Positions 24,641 to 36,676 of a DNA stretch of 64,000 nucleotides are shown piece by piece; positions within the stretch are counted from its first letter, which is position 1, and the number at the start of each line of letters is the position of its first letter. The stretch comes from Knoxdaviesia capensis (Eukaryota > Ascomycota > Sordariomycetes > Microascales > Gondwanamycetaceae). The notes under the pieces are model-generated. The model saw nothing but the letters and a program-made list of their open reading frames with translations, ran no database searches and was not told where the DNA came from. The position numbers and the translations under genes were made by a program. The DNA is taken from NCBI GenBank assembly GCA_001510575.1, contig LNGK01000005.1, positions 2,790,574 to 2,854,573 of the forward strand, written 5' to 3'.

Positions 24641-25850
24641 CTGAAGAAGGATCTGGTGTAGGTAGATATGAGAAAGTGAAACTCGGTGTCGCCGGATAAG
24701 TGTATGTGTTTTGCCGTCCCGCAAACGCCGTATAAGAAAAGAAAAATGTCAGACGAAGGGCGGAACGCGAAAATCAGAGCTTCACCAAGTATATGAGCAG
24801 AAAAGTCAACGTCTATTCTAGCTAAACACACACAGAGGTACTAGAAACACACAAGTGTCTTCTATACCCTTCGTCCTCTTTTTTCCTTCTTCTCTGTGAT
24901 CTCCGAGTTAACTTCTTCTCTTGTCTCCTGGATCGGTGAAGTACTTCTCTCGGAACTCCTGCTGGAATTAAATCACGTGTGGCGCGGCGCCGACCAGGGT
25001 TAGGGGAAGGGACCCATATTTGGCACCGCAAAAAACTACGAGTACGAAGCACACTTCGTTGCATGTGGTTATGCCACTCGGGACACGTTTTTCCTGCAAC
25101 AACAACACAATTTTAACTTTCTGGAAAGGACCTGGAAAGGATCAGCTCACCTCAGATCGTGACACCCGCGGCAAATCCGGACACCTGCATCCCCGGCGAC
25201 GGGCACCGGCAAACGGACGCCGGCACGCTTGATCCTCCAAGGCCCCCAACACTTAGGTATAAACCCTAACCCATGGCTAACCCTACCAGCTGGTGGGAAT
25301 GAATCAATATTTATGGCCACCTCACTCCCTCTATTTATTTTGCCATGCCACCAGGATTGATTTCTGATATAGGCACCACAATATTTCTAGAGTCTCCCTC
25401 TTTCTCTTTGCAATCTTTCCTCTTCCTTTATGCTCCCCCTTCATCACAGCTCCAATATCAAAACCAGAGGAACAAAAAGGGAAAAGGATCAAACCGCCAA
25501 ATTCCAAATCCCAAAACAAACGACATTTCCTTTTTTTCTCGGTAATTAAACCACTCTCCCAAAACTCCCCGATCGGTACGATACGAATACGAACACTTCA
25601 CGTCCCTTTCTCTGGTGGTTTCGTTCATCCCACATTTGTCAATGCATCTGTAATATTGTGGGCAACGTCACGCATTATCACACTGCACCAATTGTTCCAT
25701 CCCTAACTTCTCTCTCCCCTTGTCCGCCTCAGTTTCCGCCTGAACCAACCCGGCATTCCGTCCGTCTCCCGACCCTACCCACCCTTAATCTCCGACCCCC
25801 GGGTCTTCCATTCCACTTTTGTCTCTCCGCTCTCTCTCCGTCCCGCCACC
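24641..25850. promoter_or_regulatory. Divergent promoter region of ERG27 and the Arf GAP gene
   Basis: The 1.2 kb between two oppositely directed start codons contains a CACGTG palindrome (24974-24979, within ATCACGTG), a telomere-repeat-like AAACCCTAACCC box at 25261-25272 and a second TAACCCTA copy at 25278-25285. A CT-rich stretch from 25660 to 25850 lies directly before the Arf GAP start. E-box-like elements are known targets of bHLH factors, including sterol-responsive SREBP-type regulators. A link to ERG27 control is inference. Confidence 0.45.
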
Positions 25851-27549
25851 ATGTCCCGCCGGGCACCAAACCCCGCCGCCGACCGGGCCCTGCACAACCA
25901 ACAAGCCATCAAGAGCCTCCTCAAGCTCGAATGCAACAAAGTGTGTGCTGATTGCAAGAAGAACAAGCGTAAGTGCGATTGACAGACATTCTTGGCATGC
26001 GATCTTACTGTCTTTTCATGTTCACAATATTTCCGGTGCCTAACTTAAGCCGTGTCTCTACAATGCAGATCCGCGATGGGCCAGCTGGAACATTGGAGTG
26101 TTCATCTGCATCCGGTGCTCTGGTCACCACCGTGGCATGGGAACCCATATCAGCCGCGTTAAATCCGTCGATCTCGACTCGTGGACCGACGAACAGCTCC
26201 AAAGTATCGTTAGCTGGGGCAACGCACGTGCCAACAAATACTGGGAAGCGAAGCTGGCCGCCGGCCACGTCCCGTCCGAGGCGAAGATCGAGAACTTCAT
26301 CCGCACGAAATATGAACTGAAGCGATGGGCCATGGACGGCCCGCGGCCCGATCCCAGCACTCTAGATGTCGATGAGGAGGACCTGCCCCTTAGCGTGGTC
26401 AAGGAGAGACAAGCTCTGGGCCGGCAAGAGTCTCTCAAGCATGCGTCTCCTTCGCCGGCTTCTGTGGCCTCTTCGCAACCTGATCTGATTGGCACCCCGG
26501 TTTCGGCTCCTCCCCGCCAAGCACAGGCCCCACCGAAGCCTGCTCCCGCCCCGCCGAAGGTCACCAGCACCAAGGACTCGCTGCTCGGTCTCGATTTCTT
26601 CGGCGACGCCCCGGCCGCCCCCACTAGACCAGCGACTACTACGGGAACCGCCGCCTCCAGCGGCCAATCGCGGCCCGACCTCAAGCAATCGATTCTCTCC
26701 CTCTACGCCACCGCTCCCCGACCGCAGCAGCCCCCGCTGCAGGCCCAGCAGGCGCCGCAGCTAATACAGCAGGAACAGCAGGCGTTTGGCGGCATGAACG
26801 ATGCCTTTTCGGGCCTGAACTTCGGCGCTGCCCCGCCTAAGCCTGCCCCAATCGATCCGTTTGCCAGCTTCGGCTCGCCCAGCAACAACATGGGCCCGCG
26901 GTCGCCGCCGCCCGCGCCCAAGGCCAACAACAACGCCTTTGGTGGTCTGGGTGATGGCAGCTTCTTCAACTCGTCGTCCGCCCGGCCCGCTGCCTCCGTC
27001 TCTCCCCCCGCTACCCACCAGCGCCAGCCGTCCAACTCTCTGGCTGGCTTCCCCTCTCTGACTGGATCATTTGGTAGCGCCGCTCCTGCCGCGCCCAAGC
27101 CTATGCAGTCTTCGTCGTCTGCTGCGCTTGGCGACATGTTTAACTTCTCCACCCCCTCGGCCCCTGCTCCGGCCAACCCCGCCCCCGCTGCCCGCGATAC
27201 ATCGGTGTTCAACCTGAGCGCAGCGCAGTCTGCGCCCCCGCCCAAGGCGGCGGCGGCTGCCCCTGTGGCCACGCCGGCCGGTGGTGGCTGGGGAGGCTCG
27301 GATGTCTGGGGCAATGCCTGGAGCACTCCCGAGCCGGCGGCGGCGCCGGCCCCGGTTGTCGCCGTGCCCCAATCGTTCTCTGCTCAGAGAATCGTACCGG
27401 GTGCCGGCGGCGGCTTCAGTGCCGCGCCGAAGGTGTCTGCTGACGAGGAGTTTGGTGGGTGGGCGAGCAGCACTGGCGCTACGCCTGGTGCGGCGTCTGG
27501 AGGAAAGGGGTTTGGTGGTGAAGACCTGTTCAACAATGTTTGGCAGTAA
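25851..27549 (+). CDS. AGE2: Arf GTPase-activating protein, AGE2/SMAP-like
   Basis: Two exons (25851-25968, 26069-27549; 100-bp intron) encode 532 residues. The ArfGAP domain occupies about residues 15-135. Its zinc finger uses Cys32, Cys35, Cys53 and Cys56, and the catalytic arginine is Arg61 in CSGHHRGMG; WASWNIGVFICIRC and ISRVKSVDLDSW are signature segments. The spacing between the two cysteine pairs is 17 residues, one more than the textbook CX2CX16CX2C. The finger has HH where many relatives have IH before the arginine. The remaining 400 residues are low-complexity Pro/Ala/Gln/Ser with FGG- and DPFA-like repeats, typical of Arf GAPs that bind coat proteins, and end in a GFGGEDLFNNVWQ tail. 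The role is to switch off Arf in trans-Golgi/endosome vesicle traffic. AGE2 is the best match; another ArfGAP subfamily is possible. Confidence 0.88.
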
Positions 27550-28659
27550 GGGACCATGCCAGTCACCAAAGTCTATTGCCCCTTGTCTCTCGTCAACCAC
27601 ACACTCTTTCCCTCTCGTTCCCCACCATGTCTTCGTTGTCTCGAGACTAATCAGTCTCTTCCATCCACCTCTCTCTTTTTTTTCTTACTCGTTGATCCAG
27701 AATACCTTGTATTCTGCCCGTATTCCTTCTATTATCTCCCTACAGATCAAAAAAAAAAGTTTTACATGAGAACTAAGATGAAATGACGTTCAGAACGACG
27801 GGGTTTGGTAACATTCATGTGCATATATGCTTTTATTTTTCCTGCGTTTTTCCTGCTTTTCCTTTTCGGTTTCTTCTTCAATATAATCCCCCATTTTCAT
27901 GTCCCTCGCACTCTATATCCCAATGTTGTTCTTCTAGGGGTAGACGTTTTTTCCTTTCCGTGATTTCCCTTGCTCTCTATTCATAGCACATCGCTCGTCT
28001 TTTTGCTTTTGCTTTTGACTCGTTTTTTTAAAGTTACAACACGTCGATATAGAAGGAAGAGAAAGGCAATACACAAGCTTTCAGGTTTGATGTACTTCAC
28101 CTATTCATGTTTACTTGCATCTGGGCGCTGGAGGGAGGCATTTGTGGTTTACAAGAGTGGTCAGAAGGAAGAAAAGATATGTATTTCAAATTTGAGTATC
28201 ACGGCTGAATGTTCGTTAGGCACCACATGTGGGCCAGGCACAACAAAAAATACAGAAATGAAAAAAACAAACCCCCCCCCGAAACGATGGAGATCCAAAT
28301 TAGGGTTGAACCAGAACAAAGAAGAAACGCCGTGCGCCGTGCGCCCTGCTGGGAGCCATGTATGTGTGTGTGTAGGTGAACAACAAGATAATGAAAAGAA
28401 CGGAAGGGGCGCCCGCTAAGGAAAATATATAGGTGTAGAAACAGTTGCTATTTGCTGGGGATTGGCGTCTGACGATGGAACGAAAACGACCTCTGTTGAA
28501 TCTCATAGGAAACCTGAGATTGCCGCGGCTACGTCATATATCAGTCGAGGAGTCGCGCAGCCCACGATGTGTTGCCCATCGGAAGAGGTACCCCGAGGCG
28601 TCCGTAGGGTAGGAAAGACAGGTCTGGGATCGGACCGGCCGAAAAGAGAAAGGACGACA
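27550..28659. other. Convergent intergenic region, Arf GAP/SFT1
   Basis: The 3' flanks of two converging genes. The sequence turns from T-rich (27600-28020) to A-rich (28230-28330), as expected for two opposed 3' ends. A TTAGGGTT box occurs near 28300. No coding signal. Confidence 0.55.
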
Positions 28660-29111
28660 TCAGAAGATGATCTTCAATAGGTAATACACGATCAGAAACG
28701 CGCCGATGATTATGCCGGACAGCTTGAGGATGGCCACGGTGTTTCCCGACGCAGCCATGCGGCCCAGCCGACCGGCGGAGCCTTTCAGTTGGGTGGTCAT
28801 GGACGAGAAGGTATCGGACTGCAGGATGGGAAGAAGGGGTGGTGGTTAGTTTTCCATGGTATTTGAACGTGCGTGTGTGTGTGTGTGTGTTTGTGCTCGC
28901 GTGCGCAGCTGGACCCAAAACAAAAACAGGGGCAAAAAAAAGAGAGAGAGAAGAGCAAGGACAGTCGTCAACGTACGGTATTGTCGATCACATCCTGGGT
29001 ACGCGCGTTGTCGTAGATGTCGACAGTAACGCCGCGCAGAGCGGTCACCTTGGCCGACAGCTCGCTGAGGCGGGCGTTGTTCTGGCGTTCGCGTTCGTAA
29101 GCCTCGGCCAT
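28660..29111 (-). CDS. SFT1: Qc-SNARE of the Golgi, SFT1/BET1 family
   Basis: Two exons on the minus strand (29111-28977 and 28818-28660; 158-bp intron, GTACGT donor) encode 97 residues, the same size as yeast Sft1. The protein is tail-anchored: a single hydrophobic segment at about residues 75-95 (ILKLSGIIIGAFLIVYYLL) is followed by only three residues. The preceding part is one SNARE coiled coil (about 10-68), with heptad hydrophobics LSELSAKVTALRGV and a central-layer glutamine at Gln39 in ARTQDVIDN, matching the KTQN layer of Bet1. It would act in vesicle fusion within the Golgi or between ER and Golgi. Choosing between SFT1 and BET1 is not certain; the short N-terminus favours SFT1. Exon 2 and the junction are short enough to be missed by simple ORF calling. 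Confidence 0.87.
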
Positions 29112-31166
29112 TTTGAAGGAGAGAGAGTGGTTCGAGAGAGGCCGTATGAAGGGGTCGAGGAGGAGTCTTAAGGCACAGATCCGGTCGTGGGGAGCGAGAG
29201 ACGGAGGAGGCTTCGAGCGGATCCGGTCCGGGTTATAGAGAACAACAAGTCGGAACGGACAGAAGCGAAATGTATATGTTTATATGTGTGTGCCAGGAGA
29301 TACGGGGCACGGCACCGAGATTCAGGAAGGAAGCGCAAAAGGTCGTGAGTTGTTGTGAACGGCTGGGACAAAGGGAGAGTTTGTTTTGAGGAACAGTGTT
29401 ATCGGACAAGCAAGGCCGAGCACCGCCACGAGACAGAAAATAAAGACCGGCTGACTCGGGCACAGTTAGGTTGGAGAGCAGAGGATTCAATGATGACGAC
29501 GACGATGCAGGCGTGGTGGCGGGGATTCCAGAATACTGTCCAGTCCCTGCGTTTGTATTCCTTATTTGGGGAATGTGGCCACTTGACGCTAAAAAGGAGT
29601 GGTTGTTTTGTGTTCGATATATGCGCGGTATTTGGACAGGAGCAGATGGGGAAATCGAAAAGAAAGGAGAACAGTGGCGGTAATGTTGAGATCGATCCAA
29701 AAAAGCAAGAAAAGAGAGATCGCAAAAGTTGGTGATCGGGAGAATCGAATCGGTGATGCAGGAGTTTATAACAATGTTTCAGGCCCTTCCATCCACCAGA
29801 GGAAAAGATTACGTCAGGGTAACCCCAGCTAACCCTAATATGTACCTCGATGGGCTGGTGTCTGCGCACTTAAGTTGATCCGGCACACCGAGGACAGAGA
29901 AAATGGAAGGAAGTCACCAGCTTCTTGTTTGCACCGCCACACTTTGCCTACCGCCCCTTTAGCCATCAGCAAGTGATCGTTCGTCCGGCGGTGCCTCCCT
30001 TTTTGCTGGTTTTAATGGCTCAAGCTTCTGCTTCCCGTGCTTTGCTAAGCGCCGCAAAGTGGCTCTCCGACGATTCGGGATATAGCGGGGTTTGGGGGAG
30101 ATAGAATGGGGGGGGGGGGAAAGACAGCCAGGAAAAATCAGGACTTGGGTGGGATTGAAGTGGCCTGGCAAAACAGGGAAAAGAAAAAAACTATAACAAT
30201 TCTCACTCCATTCCATCTCTCGTCCAAGACAAAGTCCGACTGTGGCAGAAAAGCTTCTAGGCTGTTTATCGTCCTTTCCATCTTTTTTCTCTCATCATTC
30301 TGTGTGCTCAGCCTTATTCTGATTACGTGTCTCTGTATCTGCACCATCGATTGCTCCTTCCTGGATCCCTCTTGCCTCGATTAGCTTACCCTTCTCTCTA
30401 AAATCCGGCTTAATTTTTTTTAATCTCTTTTACCTACTTTATTCTATATTCCCTCGTCTCTTCTCATCATCTCCTATCTTCTTCCTCTCTTCCTCTTCTC
30501 TTTTCTCTGTTATCCTCCTCCCTCTTTAGCCTACAAGCATTGATATTCCCTTGCTTCAACCTATCTCCTCCTCCTTATAGAAATTCCAAGTTACCTGTCT
30601 TGTCTTACCTCACTTCTCCTCCTCCACTTTACTATCATACCCAATTGTCTATAAGTCTCCTGGTCCTGCTGCCTGATCGTCATCTGTTGCTGCTGTCCTA
30701 TATTCCTACTGGCTGGCATAGACTCGTACTTATAATTCCTCGTTCCTGTTGCATAGTCCTGCTTCCCCTCTATCGAAACCTACGCCAAGCTGCCTCTCAG
30801 TTTCTGGACGGATTCTCGGATATTGGCCTCCTGTTGGCTTCTGTGTTTCTCCACCCAACCAATAACAAAATCCTAGTGAGAGGACTCACTCTAGACCTTT
30901 GCCAGCTTTATTCCGCCGCTCTAGCCTATCTGGATTTCTGGTTTTTTCCTCTTGACAACCTCTCTCTTTTTTCCTCCCACTTCTCCATATCCTACCTACC
31001 AATTCCGTGCCGGCCGTTTATGCTCCGATACCACTGAACAACCTCGACCGCTCAAGTCATCTTCAGTTCCCGCCACCGATCCTGTGCGGCCTTCTCACCT
31101 TTCGCTTCCTGTCTCTCTCTCTATCCATCTCTCTGTTGGATTCCCGAGCTCTTTACGTCAGTCAAG
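29112..31166. promoter_or_regulatory. Divergent promoter region of SFT1 and YSC84/LSB3
   Basis: About 2 kb between oppositely directed starts. The SFT1-proximal part contains a TAACCCTAA box at 29830-29838. From about 30240 to 31166 the plus strand is strongly T/C-rich, as expected for the leader of the rightward YSC84/LSB3 gene. ORFs inside this part (for example 30540-31037) are composition artefacts. Confidence 0.45.
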
Positions 31167-32752
31167 ATGGGTCTTCATAACCCTCTTCCCTCGTCTCTTA
31201 CATGTGAGTCGTATTATTTTCCCCCTCCTCGCAAACTCCCCACAGTTGATTTTCCCAGCCGATCCATCGTTTATTTTTCGGTCCTCTTATAAACACCTAG
31301 TTCCCTTGTGAAGTCATCGTTTATGGCCTGAGAGGCCCTGTGCACACAATCAACCTGCTAACGTGGACTGGACTTTTTCAACACCCAGCCGAGTGTAAAA
31401 AATGCGGAAAGATCTTGACCTCTTTCGTTGATCCGCGTCAAGCCTTCGGACCCGAAAAGATCATTCCGCCCTCGATATTGGCAAATGCGAAGGTAGAAAA
31501 CAACCGCTTTCCTCTTCATCCCCTCCATGAAATACAGTGTCAGAGCGAGTCCGTGTGGACATGATTGGCAAAGAGCGATCACGAGGGGGAACCCTGCCAA
31601 GTTCTATGCGACTGAGGTGGGACCGCGTTTTCACGGTCACACTCTCTCCCAAACTGAAGCACGATACCTCATTGCTACCCTCAGATTTGCTAATCTCTAT
31701 ATGCAACTGTGTAAACAAAACAGGGTCTTGCCATTCTCACCGTTATCAAGGCCGGTTTCCTCGGCTCTGCCCGCTTCGGTAGCGGTCTCGTTGTCGCCCG
31801 ACTTCCCGACGGAACCTGGAGCGCCCCCAGCGCTGTTGCCACTGCCGGTGCCGGATTCGGAGGCCAGATTGGTTTCGAAATCACCGACTTCGTCTTTATC
31901 CTGAACGATGCGAGCGCCGTCAAGACCTTCGCCCAGGCCGGTTCGATTACCCTTGGAGGAAATGTGTCGATTGCCGCCGGACCCGTCGGTCGCAATGCCG
32001 AAGCTGCCGGAGCCGCTTCGTTGAAGGGAGTCGCCGGTATCTTCGCCTATTCTAAGACCAAGGGCCTGTTTGCCGGAGTCTCGCTCGAGGGTTCCGCTAT
32101 CATCGAACGCCGCGACGCGAACGAGAAGCTGTACGGCACGCGATATACTGCTGCTCAGCTGCTCACCGGCTCTGTGCGGCCCCCTCCCCAGGCTGCCCCA
32201 CTGATGAACGTGCTCTCGTCGAGAGTCTTCTCCGGCATGCGTAGCGGAACAAACGAGGACTCCATGTACAACGACGTGCCAGTATACGACGACCGGTCAG
32301 ACGACTCCACCTGGAACAATCGCCGCACCAGTAACTACGGCGACGGGCCGTCCCACGACCAGCAAGACACCTTCAACCGGCCAAATCGCTCCAGCACCTG
32401 GCAGGACACCCCGTACGACCGCGAGTACAACAACTTCTCGCGCTCCAACACCGTCAGCTCGCGCACCGAGAACCCGTTCCCCCGCACAAACTCGACCGCC
32501 GGGTCGTCGGCAGCTCCGGGCCGGCCGACCGCGCCCAAGCCCAACTTTGCCGCCAAGGCTAACCTACTCAAGAAGAACGAGGCGGTAGCGCTGTTCACCT
32601 TTGAGGCTGACCAGCCCGGTGATCTCGGGTTCAAAAAGGGCGAGGTGATCACCGTGTTGAAGAAGACGGAGAGCGATAATGACTGGTGGACAGGCACCGT
32701 CGGCGGCCGGACGGGTATTTTCCCCAGCAACTATGTCAAGATGAAGGAGTAG
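31167..32752 (+). CDS. YSC84: YSC84/LSB3-family actin-binding SH3 protein
   Basis: Three exons (31167-31203, 31389-31492, 31724-32752; introns 185 and 231 bp) encode 389 residues. The N-terminal YAB/SYLF domain (about residues 1-220) begins MGLHNPLPSSL and carries FVDPRQAFGPEKIIPPSIL, ARFGSGLVVARLPDGTWSAPSA, the glycine-rich TAGAGFGGQIG segment and SLEGSAIIERRDAN. This domain binds actin filaments and lipids. A Ser/Thr/Asn-rich linker with NPF-like and Pro-rich motifs follows, then a C-terminal SH3 domain (about 332-389) with ALFTFEA, WWTG and GIFPSNYV. In yeast the paralogues Ysc84 and Lsb3 act with Las17 and Sla1 in endocytic actin patches. The first exon codes for only twelve residues and is confirmed by exact joining to the conserved second exon. 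Family confident. Confidence 0.93.
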
Positions 32753-34106
32753 GGATGAGGGGATCGGTTTCCTCTCGGTGTCGTCGACTTTGGTTCCCCT
32801 TCTTCTTTCCTTTTTTTTTTTTTTCTCTCCTCAGTTCAAGTGGTTTTAAGATTCCGGGTTTATGATACTATTCTTGTTTGCTCTTCCTTTTTTTTCTATA
32901 CCTGGACAGTACACACCTACGCACACTCACACACACACACACACCACCTCGTTTGTCAGTTTGGGGCATTAGCGTACTCAACAACGATCAATCAAACAAC
33001 GTGCCTTTCTGTCTTGTCTGGTCTCGTCTTCATCATGTACCCGAAGTGAAATCTGCAGTATATCGGCATGCCTAGCTAGCTAGCTGTCTGTCTGTACGAA
33101 CGTCCCCTTAGGCGCACTTTCTCCGTGTGTTTTCTCTCTTTCTGTTTTTCTTTTCTTGTGGTGTCCCCAGTTTCTTTTGGGGGGGAAGGGGGTTCTCGTT
33201 CGCTGGTTCTGGTCTTTTTGTTGCATCAGTTTTTGATCCGGCTCGGTCAGGCTTTCTTGCTCGTTATGTTCCCGTTCCTATGAATTGAATCTTCGTATGT
33301 GTCTTTCGCCATTTTCGATACCCCCCCAATTTGATGCCTGTGCTTGAATCTGCTTGCTATCTGCTCTCCCCATGTCCACGTTTGATACAGGTGCTCTCCG
33401 CATCCGGGGAGAACGAACGAACGAAAATGTCAAGTCAATGAGAAAGCAAAGAGGCTGTTTGGTGTGAGCCTGTTTTCAAATATGGCCTGGAGGTCAACGG
33501 TTTTCTCCTGAAGGAAGAGATGTCGTTCCCCGGTTGGGGCCACCTGAGCCGCGAACAGCCCGGGGGACCGGACCCCAAAGAGGAAGGAGCGGCCGGTAAA
33601 ACCCGGGGAGGCCTCCCTAGCCCGGAGACGGAGGGACCGAACCTATTTAGGAAGGAACGAGACGACGTGCGACCCTTGTTCCCAAGGAAAGAGCGATGGA
33701 CACTTTCGCCGTGTTGGTCGCGCTTGCCGCATACAAACTCACACACTCTGTAGACTCCGACGTACGCCGGTATCTACAGCATCATCACCACTACACACAT
33801 GCGAAAAGAAGAAACGAGTCAGATGGATCATGGAAGAAGTACCATAGGGCACGTACGAAGTTAAGAGAAAAACAAATGCAATCCCGAAACACCGGTCCCT
33901 AACTCCAGAAAAGCACACACAAGAGGGAGGGAAAAACACAAGAAGAAAAAAAACCCGGAGAAACCAGTGTAACATCAAGAAAGACAGACGACAAGAACCA
34001 GGGAAAAAGATGGTTATCCAAGGATTAAATACAACAGAAAGGGTGGAAAAGACCGAAATCTCAAGCGGTCAAAAAGAGCTCCATGTCAGGCACATCATGT
34101 GCCCCT
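32753..34106. other. Convergent intergenic region, YSC84/MAM3
   Basis: The 3' flanks of converging genes. T-rich on the plus strand up to about 33400, then purine-rich towards MAM3. It contains an AC microsatellite (about 32930-32944), a short GCTA/GTCT repeat near 33072-33095 and a G/C-rich patch at 33520-33690 without coding features. Confidence 0.55.
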
Positions 34107-36676
34107 TTACCAATGAGACTTCTTCTTCTTGTTCTTCTTAGCCTTCCGCTTCACCGCCACCCCTTTGCCGCCGTTACTCGCTCCAGGGGCAGCAGACGAC
34201 GCGGAGGCTGCGCCAGCAGCCGCGAGTCCATCGTTCCCTGACGCCGGGGTCTCACCCTCTTCCGACTCTTCCTCTTCCGAAGACATGGCCGTAATGGGCG
34301 ACTTGCGCGATCCCGCATCGCCGTTCTCGTCGCCCGAGCTGGTGTGCAGCACAATCTTGCGCACACCGCCCGACTCGATCACGCTCTCGGTGATGGTGCC
34401 GCTGCCGATAGAACGGTGCAGGCGCGGCTCCTCCGGGTCATTGTGCGATAGGGCCTGCGAGGCTGCGTGCTGCTGGTCCGATACTCTCGTATGCTGTTCG
34501 GGAATGGGTAGCGCCGGTGTGGAAAGCGCTGGTGCCAATGCTGACGTCGGTGAGACGGAGCGGCTACGCGCGGCCGCAGCCGGCGCGGACGACACACTAG
34601 TCGTCAGGGTTAGGGAAAGAGAGTCATGGTTGTGGGAAGGGTCGTCGCACTCGGGTCCGTAGTGCGACAACCGCGTTTGCGCATTGCTCAGGGCAGCCGC
34701 ACCATAACTCTTTCTTACAGCGTTCACGCCTCCTTTGCCAGTGATTTTAGGGCGTCCCGCCGCAAGCGCCATCTGAGGATCCCCAAGCAGTGGTGCGCGC
34801 TCGTCACCCAGAAGAGGAGAGGTCTCATCGTCAAGGCTCATGTCAGGAGCTTCGGGGATTGTGGAAAAGGGGCGCAACGGGGCGGACGAAGTTTGAGTCG
34901 CTTGGGCCGCCAGCATGGGGCTTGGGACGCCAAGGCCCTGCTTAATCTTGACAGCCGTTGATCGAGTATCCTTGGGGCGTGTGGCGCGGTTCGATGGGCC
35001 CAAGTTCTTCAGGTGCTGGCGCATGTCCTCAAGGTTGACCTTAATCGCCTTTGTAGGCACAACAGGCAGACTCTCGGTGCCAGGAGACTGGGAGCGCATC
35101 ATAAAAGTAGCAGTAGTCGGCTTTAGGTTCAGCACGGGAGACGAAACCAGACCGGAACCGGCGATCGAATAATTGGTAGTGTCATCGGCAGTGTTAGCAG
35201 GGTCCAGATCAGGCTTGTCCAGATCAGGCTCGGCGGTGCTTCGGCGGCTGAGGCGAGCCTTGGGGGCGGGGGTAAGACGGCGAATGGCTTTATGGACATC
35301 AATGTAAACATCAGACTCGTCGATGATTTCTCTGCAGACAATTGGTCAAGGTTAGTACAATCAGATCGTGTGTCAAGGGCAAAAGAAAAGAGCGCGGGGG
35401 GTAGAGGAGGACTCACTCTCCAATAAGCTCCTCAATGACATCCTCCAGAGTAACGACACCCAGAGCACCATGGTCCTCACCAGGATACTCTGAAACAATG
35501 ACCATGTGAGACTTTCCTTCCTGGAAGAAGTTTACAATATCAAGACAGCTAGTCTCTGGGCGGGTTTCCGGAAGAGTGGCCAGCGGGAAGTCCGATACCA
35601 GCTTGCCGTCTTCGGGATCGTAGGTAATCAGAATCTTGACGAGAAGCATGCCCACAAAGTTTGTGGGGTTTCCGGGGGCGTGGATGGGGATACGAGAATA
35701 GCCCTGCGAGAGGATGCGATCCATAGTGCGCTCGTCTAGAACGGTATCCTCAGACATCACAAAGACGTCTTCCATGGGGGTCATGACATCGGACACCGGC
35801 TTGTCCTTGAGGTCCAGCACGGCGCTGATAATGGTGACCTCGTCCTCGTTCAGGCGCTGCGAGACCTCGCCCAGGGTATGGTGCAGAGTGACAAGGGTTT
35901 TCAAGCCGCTCTTCTTGTATACGGTGGGGTGGTCCTCGCCCAGAACCCAGTCGAGAAGTTTAGCAACAGGCCAAGCAATAGGGGCCAAGAGCCACATCAA
36001 GGCAAGAACCGGGCCAGCCATGGAGCCTCCAATGGGCAGGCCAAATCGGACACAGATCGACTGAGGCAGGACTTCTCCGAAGATGACGATGAGCACGGTA
36101 CTACCGACGACAGCAGCGACACCTCCGCCGAGACATCTATCTAGGACGACGGGAAGGGTTTCGTTGACAATGACGTTCGAGAGGAGCAGAGTGACCAGAA
36201 CCCAGTGTTTTCCCTTGTTGAGAAGATCGAAGACTCGTTTCGCGTTTTTACTTTGGGGCTCGTTCGGATCACCTGCAAGGACTTGGAGGTAAATGCTGTC
36301 TTGGCCCATAAGACTAGAAGGAGAGACAGATACAACGGAGGTTAGTTAAAGGAGAACAACAAGGGAAGCAGAGTAAAAAAAAGACGCGGCCATAGAGCGG
36401 CATTCTGAGGCATTGAGGAGAGACTTGAGACTGAGTATATGGAGAGACGTACGCAATGGTCAAGCCGGCAAAGGCGCCTCCTGCCAAGACAAGAGCGGCA
36501 GAAGCGATATACAAGAGCAGCATGCTGCCCTCATCGGGATGGTGGACGTCGTCATGATCGCCGGGAATCTTAGTAGGCGCGGCGGCAATAGAGACGGTGT
36601 GGAAAAGAACGCGCGCAAGGCCGACGACGGAGGTTCTAGCGGCGGCGAGGCCCATCTGCGGGCGACGCGAAGCCAT
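34107..36676 (-). CDS. MAM3: MAM3-like CNNM family membrane protein (DUF21 plus CBS pair)
   Basis: Three exons on the minus strand (36676-36453, 36313-35417, 35331-34107; introns 139 and 85 bp) encode 781 residues. A short N-terminus precedes a DUF21/CNNM transmembrane domain (about 50-230), with GGAFAGLTIALMGQD spanning intron 1 and further helices through VGSTVLIVIFGEVLPQS and GPVLALMWLLAPIAWPVAKLL. A CBS pair follows (about 248-375): DVMTPMEDVFVMSED, GYSRIPIHAP, and GVVTLEDVIEELIGEEIIDESD, which spans intron 2. The last 400 residues are Ser/Ala/Pro-rich, probably cytosolic and disordered, with an acidic cluster and a very basic end. Yeast Mam3 is a vacuolar membrane protein affecting manganese sensitivity and mitochondrial shape; animal relatives (CNNM) handle magnesium. 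A divalent-metal role here is inferred from family. Confidence 0.92.

Noticed and set aside
26124..27600. Several long ORFs antisense or shifted within the Arf GAP gene
   Set aside because: Shadows caused by high GC and the Pro/Ala-rich coding frame.
34605..34616. Telomere-like GGGTTAGGG
   Set aside because: Lies in the coding sequence of MAM3 and is explained by its codons.
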